A stretch of 64,000 nucleotides of DNA, taken from assembly GCA_031291755.1 (NCBI GenBank), contig JARLIK010000007.1:27021-91020 (forward strand), in the 5' to 3' direction. Below are positions 1 to 7,265 of this stretch, in pieces (positions within the stretch are counted from its first letter, which is position 1; each line of letters starts with the position of its first letter). The translations under genes and the position numbers were made by a program. Source of the stretch: Acidocella sp. (GTDB taxonomy: Bacteria; Pseudomonadota; Alphaproteobacteria; Acetobacterales; Acetobacteraceae). The notes below the pieces were generated by a model. It saw only the letters and a program-made list of their open reading frames with translations. It had not been told where the DNA came from and made no database searches.

Positions 1-2
1 AT

Positions 3-137
3 CTAGTCAGATGCGGGGTGCCGTATGATGTGGCGTTTGATCTAGATGATGTCGAGCGGATGGCGTACGCGGTTATATTCGGAACGCTAGATGGCTTGAT
101 TTTTGATTGGCCCAGGATGCGGTGGCTTAGGGAGTAG
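3..137 (+). CDS. 3' end of a small phage protein (partial)
   Basis: The frame is open from the left edge to a TAG at 135-137 and gives 44 residues ending in WPRMRWLRE. The acidic, aromatic sequence (DLDDVERMAY, GLIFDW) resembles the small proteins found just before the tape-measure gene in tail operons, but I cannot name the family with certainty. The start lies outside the window. Confidence 0.5.
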   Translation, partial: LVRCGVPYDVAFDLDDVERMAYAVIFGTLDGLIFDWPRMRWLRE

Positions 138-152
138 CGAGATCTTCCAAGT

Positions 153-923
153 GTGTTGCACGCTCATGGTGTTGGGACTCCTCCAGCATGGAAATTAGAA
201 ATGGTATCTGTTCTGTCAGCGGTTGAAGTACCGGTGGTTCATCGCGGCATCGCGGCATATATGAGGCGGCGGTTCGGGTGGTTTGCGCCGTTTAAGCAAA
301 GGCCTAAGAATCGCGCAATGCGGTCGGCCGGCGGGGATGGGTCAGCTGCTATCAATATGGATATTTTGATGAATGCGCGGCGGTTGATTTCAGCGGGTGA
401 TCAACCGGTTATCAATATCGGCGCTGCGTTGAGCCGGATATTAAAGCATAAAACTGTTCACAATATCATAAATGATGGTTCTCCGGTTCCGCAAAAACAA
501 CGGCATGATTGTCTAGTGTTGAATAGGCGTGGTGGACTGCAGGAAACGTTATCGCCGCTTGCCAAGATCGGACAAGTTCATGAAGCGACAAGAGGTATTT
601 CGAATACAGACGTGCGATTGACGCTGATGAATTTTGTGCCGAAACGGTCTCACGTTATCAGTTTCGCTCCGGCATTTTCTACGGATCGTGCGAGCGGGCA
701 GAGTGCAGAGGCGTGGCCTTCGCGTCAGATATTGAGCGAACACGCTGGTTTAAGTGTGGGTAAAACAAAAGAGATCAGCAGACCCGGTCCGCCGACTAAA
801 AATGATATGGCAGCATTAGTGCGTGAGTTCTTCGATCACCAAGCGCGGCTTCCGCCGTCGGGAGCGACAATGTTTGATCCGAGGCTGTCGCCCGCCTGGC
901 CGGGGCTGAAGATGCCACTTTGA
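153..923 (+). CDS. Hypothetical phage protein in the tape-measure position
   Basis: A 256-residue reading frame starts at GTG 153 and stops at TGA 921-923. It lies where a tape-measure gene would normally sit, between a small tail protein and the XkdP-like gene. The sequence is basic in its first 110 residues and has no long helical heptads, membrane segments or peptidase motifs typical of tape measures. The C-terminal part (QARLPPSGATMFDPRLSPAW) is proline-rich. The start is uncertain because no good ribosome site precedes it, and the same frame is open upstream back to the TAG at 135-137. Function unknown. Confidence 0.5.
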   Translation: MLHAHGVGTPPAWKLEMVSVLSAVEVPVVHRGIAAYMRRRFGWFAPFKQRPKNRAMRSAGGDGSAAINMDILMNARRLISAGDQPVINIGAALSRILKHKTVHNIINDGSPVPQKQRHDCLVLNRRGGLQETLSPLAKIGQVHEATRGISNTDVRLTLMNFVPKRSHVISFAPAFSTDRASGQSAEAWPSRQILSEHAGLSVGKTKEISRPGPPTKNDMAALVREFFDHQARLPPSGATMFDPRLSPAWPGLKMPL

Positions 924-931
924 GGAATTAT

Positions 932-1621
932 ATGAGCGATATATCATTATTTTTAGGCGGGATTACGTTTCAAGATTTTGAAGTACCAGAGAAATTGGTA
1001 TTTGGTGGGGCGCAACGTGTGATTGCGCATGAGTTGATTGGTGGCGGCCGTGCCATAGATGTTCTTGGTGGACAGCCAGCACAGATTTCATTTCGCGGAA
1101 TCATGTCTGGTTCCAACGCTGTAGGCCGGGCACAGGCACTTGATGCAGCAAGAGTTGCTGGTAATGCGATCAATTTAGGTTGGCAGAATTTTGTTTATAG
1201 TGTTGTGATTTCTGAGCTTTGTCTGGACTATGAAAAATCATGGTGGATACCGTTCGAGGTACGATGCATGGTGGTGTTGGATCCTGCTATGCCGGTGCTT
1301 AATGTCATCGCACCATTATCAAATTTGATAGACAATGATTTAAATTTAGCGACCACCTATGCCAGCCAGGCGAGATTACTAGGCACGGTATTGACCTCGG
1401 CTTCGGTGCCGGCTGCACAGGAAATTTTATCGACGAGTCTGAGTTCGATGAACGATGAATTAGCCTGCGATAACATGGCGGTAACTGCGGCAAGGGATGG
1501 ACTTTCGGGCATTGCCGCAGTAACGCAATTGGCCGACATATCGGCGTCTCTTGCAGCTGTGGCTACGATGAATGGCTATGTTAATCGTGCCGCTATAAAT
1601 ATCGTATTGGGAAATTCATGA
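932..1621 (+). CDS. Phage tail/baseplate protein (XkdP-region, N-terminal part)
   Basis: I choose ATG 932 (MSDISLFLGG) with GAGGAA just upstream, rather than the TTG at 920 that overlaps the previous gene; this gives 229 residues. The first 120 residues (FQDFEVPEKLVFGG, DVLGGQPAQISFRGIM) resemble proteins found between tape measure and hub in PBSX-like tails, which often recognise the tube-baseplate junction. The stop codon overlaps the next start (ATGA at 1618-1621), so translation is probably coupled. Assignment rests mainly on gene order. Confidence 0.65.
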   Translation: MSDISLFLGGITFQDFEVPEKLVFGGAQRVIAHELIGGGRAIDVLGGQPAQISFRGIMSGSNAVGRAQALDAARVAGNAINLGWQNFVYSVVISELCLDYEKSWWIPFEVRCMVVLDPAMPVLNVIAPLSNLIDNDLNLATTYASQARLLGTVLTSASVPAAQEILSTSLSSMNDELACDNMAVTAARDGLSGIAAVTQLADISASLAAVATMNGYVNRAAINIVLGNS

Positions 1622-1806
1622 GCACTACCAGCGTAACCATTATTGGCGGCAATTTATTTTCCCTCGCGGCATTGTATCTGCAGGATGCGACGCAATGGAT
1701 TCGAATTGCGAAGGCTAATAATCTATCTGATCCGGTGCTGAACGGTTTGAATGTCTTAGTGATTCCTGCGTTGGACTTAACTGCGGGAGGGGGAATTGCC
1801 AATTAG
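1618..1806 (+). CDS. Tail protein X / LysM-like baseplate protein
   Basis: This 62-residue protein has the short pattern of LysM-like tail protein X: a start motif (TIIGGNLFSLAALYLQDATQ), WIRIAKANNLSDP, then NVLVIPAL. Small LysM proteins of this kind connect hub and tape measure in P2- and PBSX-type tails. The gene overlaps the previous stop by four bases and its own last bases overlap the TTG start of the hub gene. Small size and position support the call; the exact binding partner is inferred. Confidence 0.7.
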   Translation: MSTTSVTIIGGNLFSLAALYLQDATQWIRIAKANNLSDPVLNGLNVLVIPALDLTAGGGIAN

Positions 1807-2782
1807 CTTTCCGCAGGTTCGTGTCACGATTAACGGAATGAACGTTCAGGGTGTCACTGGCATCATGGTTGAGCAGACTGGGTATTATGCAGCCGATCGG
1901 TTTGCGATTGAGTTAGCCATGGGCGCTGCTCCATTATTTGATGCCGGATATTATTCGGAGTTGGGACTGGCAGAGATTATTATTGAGGTTGCCAATTATC
2001 AGGCTGGTTTTGTCGGTTTGATGACGGGACAGATTGACAATATTAAGATTGATTTTGCCAGCAATTTAGTGAGTCTATCTGGCCGGGACCTCTCGGCGCG
2101 TCTCATTGATGCTGAGATATCTGAGACGTTTGTTAATCAGACGTCAAGTCAGATTGCGGGGACTTTAGCGGTGCGACATGGGTTGACTCCGAATGTTACC
2201 GCAACGTCAACGCCAATTGGCCAATATTATGAGTTGGACCATGCTCGTAGTGTTCTGGGGTTGAATTCGCGGTCGGGAAGCGAGTGGGATTTGATGGTGC
2301 AACTGGCGCAATTAGAAAATTTCAGCCTTTCGATTGTGGGGGAAACGTTGAATTTTTTGAACCAGGTATTGCAACAGCCGACCTTATTGAACGTACAGGA
2401 TTGTATGGAATTATCAATTGACCTAGCAACGACTTTGCCGACGACAACCATTGTGAAATCATGGAATACTCGCAATAAAGCTGCGTTAACTCAAAGCGCC
2501 GGAGCGGTGAGTGGCGGCAAAACGACGCTGATTAAGCCCAACCTGACTACGGAGCAGGCACAGTTGATAGCCAGTAATCATTTGATGGCATTGACGGCTC
2601 ATTCCGGGATTATGACAGCAAAAATTCCGGGTGAGTTAGAGTTGTTGCCAGCTGCGCGGATTTTACTTGCCGGAACTGAATCGTCTTTGGATCAAATTTA
2701 TATGACTGATAGCATTGTTAGGCGGATTAGCGTGGCGGATGGATTTACTCAGATGATTCGTGCTCATGCTGTGCCAGGTTGA
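1796..2782 (+). CDS. Baseplate hub protein (phage late control D / gp27-like)
   Basis: The 328-residue product begins with an all-beta segment (VRVTINGMNVQGVTGIMVEQ) and contains GLMTGQIDNIKIDF and SLSGRDLSARLIDAEI, a pattern shared by hub proteins of the gpD/XkdQ group that form the trimer beneath the spike. The start is TTG 1796, supported by a strong GGGAGGGGG run a few bases upstream; the first in-frame ATG (1837) would remove the first strand. The gene lies between the LysM-like gene and the spike, as expected. Confidence 0.8.
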   Translation: MPISFPQVRVTINGMNVQGVTGIMVEQTGYYAADRFAIELAMGAAPLFDAGYYSELGLAEIIIEVANYQAGFVGLMTGQIDNIKIDFASNLVSLSGRDLSARLIDAEISETFVNQTSSQIAGTLAVRHGLTPNVTATSTPIGQYYELDHARSVLGLNSRSGSEWDLMVQLAQLENFSLSIVGETLNFLNQVLQQPTLLNVQDCMELSIDLATTLPTTTIVKSWNTRNKAALTQSAGAVSGGKTTLIKPNLTTEQAQLIASNHLMALTAHSGIMTAKIPGELELLPAARILLAGTESSLDQIYMTDSIVRRISVADGFTQMIRAHAVPG

Positions 2783-2791
2783 GAAGTTCAC

Positions 2792-3337
2792 ATGGACCGG
2801 TTTTGGAATGCGGTTAAGGGCCGGGCAGGGGGGCTTGATGGGCTAGCTGGTGTCGCGCGGTTTGGATTGGTGTCTAGCTTTGATCCGGCCAGTTATGCGG
2901 CACGGGTGTTGATGCAGCCAGAGAATATATTAAGTGGGTGGTTGCCGATATTATCATCATGGGTCGGGTCTGGGTGGGGATTGGCGGCGCCTCTGACGCC
3001 CGGTGATCAGGTGTTGGTATTGATGCAGGAGGCGGACTCAGAGCACGGTGTTATTGCGGGTTGTGTATGGTCTGCTGTTGACAAGCCGTTGCCGGCCCCG
3101 AGTGGCGAACTGTGGTTTCAGCATCAAAGTGGAAGTTTTTTGAAGCTCCATAACGATGGAACGATTGCGATTCAGGCATCGACGGTAACAATAACAGGAA
3201 ACTTACTGGTGACAGGTGATATTTCAGATCAGAATGCCGCGCATGGATCCTTAGCGGTACTGCGCAGCGCCTATGATGCTCATACGCACCCGGATGCGCA
3301 AGGTGGCATGACTGGGCTTGCTACGGAGATTGTGTAA
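2792..3337 (+). CDS. Baseplate spike protein (gpV/gp45-like)
   Basis: This 181-residue protein has an N-terminal OB-like part (ARFGLVSSFDPASYAARVLM; GWLPILSSWVGSGWGLAAPL), then a short beta-helix stretch (ITGNLLVTGDISDQNAAHG). The C-terminal HTHPDAQGGMT pattern resembles the histidine-rich metal-binding tip of P2 gpV-type spikes. Such trimers puncture the outer membrane when the tail contracts. The stop overlaps the next start (TAATG at 3335-3339). Confidence 0.85.
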   Translation: MDRFWNAVKGRAGGLDGLAGVARFGLVSSFDPASYAARVLMQPENILSGWLPILSSWVGSGWGLAAPLTPGDQVLVLMQEADSEHGVIAGCVWSAVDKPLPAPSGELWFQHQSGSFLKLHNDGTIAIQASTVTITGNLLVTGDISDQNAAHGSLAVLRSAYDAHTHPDAQGGMTGLATEIV

Positions 3338-3699
3338 TGCCGGATATCGATTTGTGGTTTGGCGGAGATTTGTCAGTGGGGCCGACCGGAGATATTGCGC
3401 TGGCAACTGGTTCGTTTTTGACTGAGCAGCGCGTGCTTCGACGTTTGCTTACCAATGCTGGTGATTATATATGGCAACTTGGTTATGGCGCGGGTCTTGG
3501 TCAGTTTGTCGGGCAGCCCGGCGCGCCGACAATTATTGCGGGCGTAACCCGAACACAGATGTTGCGGGAAGCCGGCATTGCGGCCACGCCGGCGCCGGTA
3601 ATTGCGGTTAATTCGGCTGTGGATGGAACGGTGAATTTGGCTGTGCAGTATGTTGACGCAAATACCGCTGCCGTACGCTCATTAAGTTTTTCAGTATAG
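3337..3699 (+). CDS. Baseplate wedge protein, gp25/XkdS-like
   Basis: The 120-residue product has DLSVGPTGDIALATGSFLTEQRVLRRLLTN near the start, followed by a GAGLGQFVGQ segment, which is the usual layout of small gp25/gpW-type wedge proteins between spike and J-like genes. The family starts sheath polymerisation in contractile tails. It is translationally coupled to the spike gene. Short family and moderate motif strength limit certainty, but the order spike-W-J is standard. Confidence 0.75.
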   Translation: MPDIDLWFGGDLSVGPTGDIALATGSFLTEQRVLRRLLTNAGDYIWQLGYGAGLGQFVGQPGAPTIIAGVTRTQMLREAGIAATPAPVIAVNSAVDGTVNLAVQYVDANTAAVRSLSFSV

Positions 3700-3707
3700 G
3701 TTTTATA

Positions 3708-4832
3708 ATGCAACTATCCATGCAGAATTTTTCAACATTGATTGAGGGAATGGCAGCGTCTGTTCAAGGTGCAGCAAAATCATTGCTTGATCTATCTGTC
3801 GGATCAGTTTTGAGGGCGATTTTGGAGGCAAATGCATCGGTTGCGCTATGGATTCAGTGGTTGATCGTTCAAGTATTAGTAGCCACTCGCCTGGCGACGA
3901 GCAGCGGTGCCGATTGTGACAGTTTTTGTGCTGATTTTGGATTTAGCAGGTTGCCTGCTGTGGCTTCCATGGGGCAGGTGACATTTTCACGTTTTACGCC
4001 GAATGTTGCGGCGTATGTTCCTGTTGGGACAAATGTTTCAGTCGCGTCGAATACAATGAGTTTTATGGTAACCGCGGACCAGACCAATGCTGCGTACAAT
4101 GCGGTTAACGGAGGGTATGATTTGGCTGCAGGTGTCTCCGGCTGTACGGTGATGGTTGTGGCAAATGTCGCTGGCGCTGCGGGAAATGTAGAGCCAGGGA
4201 CGATTTCTGTTATTAGTTCGGCATTAGCGGGAATCGATATTGTATCGAACCAATTGGCCTTAACTGGCGGGCTTGATGCCGAGAGCGACGTGGCCTTCCG
4301 ATCCCGGTTTGGAAATTATCTGGCAAGCTTGTCAAAGGCGACGGATATCGCGATTGGCGCTGCGGTGGCGGGCATACAACAAGACCTGTCATACGTGATT
4401 AGTGAGAACATTAATCAGGCAGGCAGCATGCAGCCGGGACATTTTGTGGTCACGGTGGATGATGGCTCGGGTACGCCGCCGGCTAGTTTGTTGGGCCTGG
4501 TACAGGCGGCGGTAGATGCGGTACGGCCGGTTGGGTCAAGCTTTGCGGTGCAGGGCCCCATTGTATTGGCGGTCAATGTTTCAATGAATATTGTCACGGC
4601 AGCCGGCATTTCGCATCAAACGGTCATTGCCTTAGTGGCAGGAGCGATTGAGAGTTATGTCGCTGGCCTTGGTGTTGGCGCTACGCTGAGTTACACGCGT
4701 CTGGCGCAATTAGCCTATGCGGCCTCAATCTCGGTTACCAATGTTTCGAATATAATGTTGAATGGCAGCACGAGTGATTTGGCCCCGCCATTGTTCGGTG
4801 TGATCCGCATTGGCACGGTTGCGGTGGCCTGA
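3708..4832 (+). CDS. Baseplate J-like protein
   Basis: The 374-residue protein carries the J-like hallmark LTGGLDAESDVAFRSRFGNYLASLSKAT in its middle (about residues 184-210), then a beta-rich part (YVISENINQAGSMQPGHFVVTVDDG) and a C-terminal segment (ALVAGAIESYVAGLGVGATLSYTRLAQLAYA). In P2 and Mu this protein forms the baseplate wedge with the I and W proteins. The size is close to other J/XkdT proteins. Only 3 bases separate it from the next gene. Confidence 0.9.
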   Translation: MQLSMQNFSTLIEGMAASVQGAAKSLLDLSVGSVLRAILEANASVALWIQWLIVQVLVATRLATSSGADCDSFCADFGFSRLPAVASMGQVTFSRFTPNVAAYVPVGTNVSVASNTMSFMVTADQTNAAYNAVNGGYDLAAGVSGCTVMVVANVAGAAGNVEPGTISVISSALAGIDIVSNQLALTGGLDAESDVAFRSRFGNYLASLSKATDIAIGAAVAGIQQDLSYVISENINQAGSMQPGHFVVTVDDGSGTPPASLLGLVQAAVDAVRPVGSSFAVQGPIVLAVNVSMNIVTAAGISHQTVIALVAGAIESYVAGLGVGATLSYTRLAQLAYAASISVTNVSNIMLNGSTSDLAPPLFGVIRIGTVAVA

Positions 4833-4835
4833 GCG

Positions 4836-5495
4836 ATGACCGGCGATATCAATGATATGCTGGCGCGTCTGAAGTCGGTGCTGCCGGTGCGGTGGTTTGC
4901 GGATACGACGCCGATCCTTGATGCTGTGCTGACTGGATTCGCCTGGGGGTGGAGTGGGCTTTATGCGCTGCTTAATTTTGTAAAATTGCAGACGCGACTC
5001 GCGAGTGCCACCGGGATATTTTTAGATATTGCCGCGATCGATTATTTTGGTCTGGCATTGCCGCGCCATGCTGGTGAGGGTGATGGTGCATTCAGCACGC
5101 GTTTACGCGCTAATCTGGTTGCACCTCGCGCAACTCGCGCAGGACTTGTGCTGGCTTTGGAAAATGAAACTGGGCGGACACCGGTTATTTTCGAGCCGCT
5201 GAATGCCGCCGATACGGGTGGTTATAATAGTTATACGTTGGGATATGGCACGGTGGGTGGATATGGTAGTGCAAATTTGCCATTTCAGTTTTTTGTCAGC
5301 GCATTCCGGCCTAATGCAAGTCCGATTAGCAATGCCGGCGGTTATAATGGCGGCCCCGGCGGTTATGGGATATTGCCGATGTTTTATGCAAACATAAGCG
5401 ATATCCCTGGAGTTGTTACTGACGCTGATATTTATGCCGCGGCGGCGGCGGTTTTACCGGTTGCCACGACGGCCTGGATAAATATTTCCAACTGA
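4836..5495 (+). CDS. Tail protein I-like baseplate wedge protein
   Basis: This 219-residue protein directly follows J, where gpI-type wedge proteins lie. It starts with LKSVLPVRWFADTTPILDAVLTGFAW, and the middle (LPRHAGEGDGAFSTRLRANLVAPRATRAGL) resembles the DUF2612/I-like group. The C-terminal third is rich in GGYNSYTLGYGTVGGYG-type repeats, suggesting an exposed glycine-tyrosine surface where fibres may attach. Function is inferred from position and the shared middle part. Confidence 0.65.
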   Translation: MTGDINDMLARLKSVLPVRWFADTTPILDAVLTGFAWGWSGLYALLNFVKLQTRLASATGIFLDIAAIDYFGLALPRHAGEGDGAFSTRLRANLVAPRATRAGLVLALENETGRTPVIFEPLNAADTGGYNSYTLGYGTVGGYGSANLPFQFFVSAFRPNASPISNAGGYNGGPGGYGILPMFYANISDIPGVVTDADIYAAAAAVLPVATTAWINISN

Positions 5496-5504
5496 GGATT
5501 AAAC

Positions 5505-6758
5505 ATGGATCGTAATATTGTCTATCCGGGGAGCATTCCTCTGGATACGGATATACTTGAGCTGAACCGCAATGCCATGGTGGGTATTGGCGCTCTGACG
5601 GCAGCAGTGCTGGGCAGTGGTGTTATTACTGATGGGCTGGCATGCTTGCCGACATCTCCAGCGTCATTGACGGTAACTGTAGCGCCCGGCAGCATTACAC
5701 AACTGGTGCCGTTAGATGCCAGTGCTTATGGCTCGCTGGCGGCCGATACGTCGGATCAGATTGTCAAGACCGGTATTACGCTGCAGGCTACGAGTTTTAC
5801 ATTGGCAGTGCCGGGAACTTCTGGGCAGTCAATCAATTATTTGATTGAAGCAGCATTTTCTGAATTTGATTCCTTACCAGTGGTCCTGCCGTATGTGAAC
5901 GCGGCGAATCCGTCGCAACCTTATTCCGGGCCGAGCAATTCTGGGACTGCTCAGAATACCCAGCGCATTGCGCGCGTGCAGTTGCAATTGAAGCCTGGTG
6001 CCGCCGCGATATCGGGGACGCAGATGACGCCCGCGGTGGATAGCGGATGGGTTGGCTTGTACGTGATTACTGTAAATTATGGGCAGACGGCAATTACGGC
6101 GAGCAGTATTGCTGTGGCGCCCGACGCACCGTTTTTGAATTATAAACTTCCTAATCTGCGCCCTGGTTTTTCAGCGATGCAGGTATTTACGGGCAGCAGC
6201 AATTTTGTGGTGCCGAATGGCGTGACGACGATGCGGGTGAGGGTGCTGGGTGGCGGTGCTTCGTCTGGTTACCATAGTACCATGCCGGGCGCTGGGGGCG
6301 GCGCCGGCGGCGAGGCGTTTGGCGTTGTTAGTGGATTGACTGCCGGGCAGAGTATTGCGGTGACGGTGGGGGCTGGTGGGGTGGCACTAACGGCGCCTGG
6401 GGCCGGTAATAACGGCGGCACATCAAGTTTTGGAACTTATATGTCAGCCACGGGTGGAACTGGCGGCAATGGTGGTACGGTTACGCAGTTTGCCATGGCG
6501 GGTGGGGCTGGCGGAATTGGCACCGGGGGACAAATTAATCGCGGTGGCTCGTATGGCAGTGACAGCATTGTTGTGGCGTGCCGGGGTGGCGATGGCGGCG
6601 GTCCGGGCAATGGCCGGGCCGCCAGCGGCCCGCAGGTGGGGATAAGTGCCACTGGTTATGGTGGCGGCGGTGGCGGCGGTGGAACAACCACCAGCGGTAC
6701 GCTTGTGGGATCTCCCGGTGGTGCTGGCGCGCCTGGCATCGTTATTGTTGAATACTGA
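5505..6758 (+). CDS. Tail fibre protein with glycine-rich tip
   Basis: The 417-residue product has an N-terminal baseplate-side part (IVYPGSIPLDTDILELNRNAMVGIGALTAAVLG), a beta-rich middle, and from about residue 240 a glycine-rich end with many GGG and GAGG runs ending in APGIVIVEY. Glycine-rich tips of this type occur on phage adhesins. The gene follows the I-like gene with 9 bases between, so it is likely the first fibre attached to the baseplate. The glycine-rich segment is coded by GC-rich DNA. Confidence 0.75.
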   Translation: MDRNIVYPGSIPLDTDILELNRNAMVGIGALTAAVLGSGVITDGLACLPTSPASLTVTVAPGSITQLVPLDASAYGSLAADTSDQIVKTGITLQATSFTLAVPGTSGQSINYLIEAAFSEFDSLPVVLPYVNAANPSQPYSGPSNSGTAQNTQRIARVQLQLKPGAAAISGTQMTPAVDSGWVGLYVITVNYGQTAITASSIAVAPDAPFLNYKLPNLRPGFSAMQVFTGSSNFVVPNGVTTMRVRVLGGGASSGYHSTMPGAGGGAGGEAFGVVSGLTAGQSIAVTVGAGGVALTAPGAGNNGGTSSFGTYMSATGGTGGNGGTVTQFAMAGGAGGIGTGGQINRGGSYGSDSIVVACRGGDGGGPGNGRAASGPQVGISATGYGGGGGGGGTTTSGTLVGSPGGAGAPGIVIVEY

Positions 6759-6772
6759 AAGAAAGCACAACT

Positions 6773-7255
6773 ATGAGCACGCCGGCCAGCCATTTATGGC
6801 GTCCATCTAACGCACGTTATGTGCAAATCGACGGCTTTGTCGCCACGCCGCGGGGACCACAAATTCCACCTGCAACGCCGCTGGTGTGGCCCGCCAAAGA
6901 CCCAGGCGATACGCTGGATTATGTGTTTGATATCATGCCGGCATTGACGGCGAATCCCGGTGATATGATTGCCACGCTGGACGTGGCGATTAGTCCGGCG
7001 AATCCCGGTGATTTGACGATGGTTTCCGCGAGTGCGGATGGGCCACGCGCGGTGTTGTGGTTGAGCGGTGGGCAGGCGCTGACAAATTATACAGTGACGA
7101 TCAATATCACCACCATTGGTGGCCGGGCGCTGGCGCGCAGTGTTGCATTGCCGGTGTTGGCGCTGGCTTCGGTGCCAGCGCCGGCCTCGGCTTTGACAAC
7201 GCCGGGCGGTCAGTCGTTGACCGATCCAACGGGCACGCCAATCACAATTTTCTGA
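6773..7255 (+). CDS. Small phage fibre-associated protein, hypothetical
   Basis: The 160-residue protein has a conserved-looking start (HLWRPSNARYVQIDGFVATPRGPQIP) and one Ig-like or fibronectin-like beta domain (YVFDIMPALTANPGD... LTNYTVTINITTIGGRALARS). The C-terminal tail is rich in Ala, Pro and Thr. It lies between two fibre genes with gaps of 14 and 10 bases. It may be a fibre connector or an assembly protein; I see no enzyme motif. Confidence 0.6.
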   Translation: MSTPASHLWRPSNARYVQIDGFVATPRGPQIPPATPLVWPAKDPGDTLDYVFDIMPALTANPGDMIATLDVAISPANPGDLTMVSASADGPRAVLWLSGGQALTNYTVTINITTIGGRALARSVALPVLALASVPAPASALTTPGGQSLTDPTGTPITIF

Positions 7256-7265
7256 GGTCACCTAT

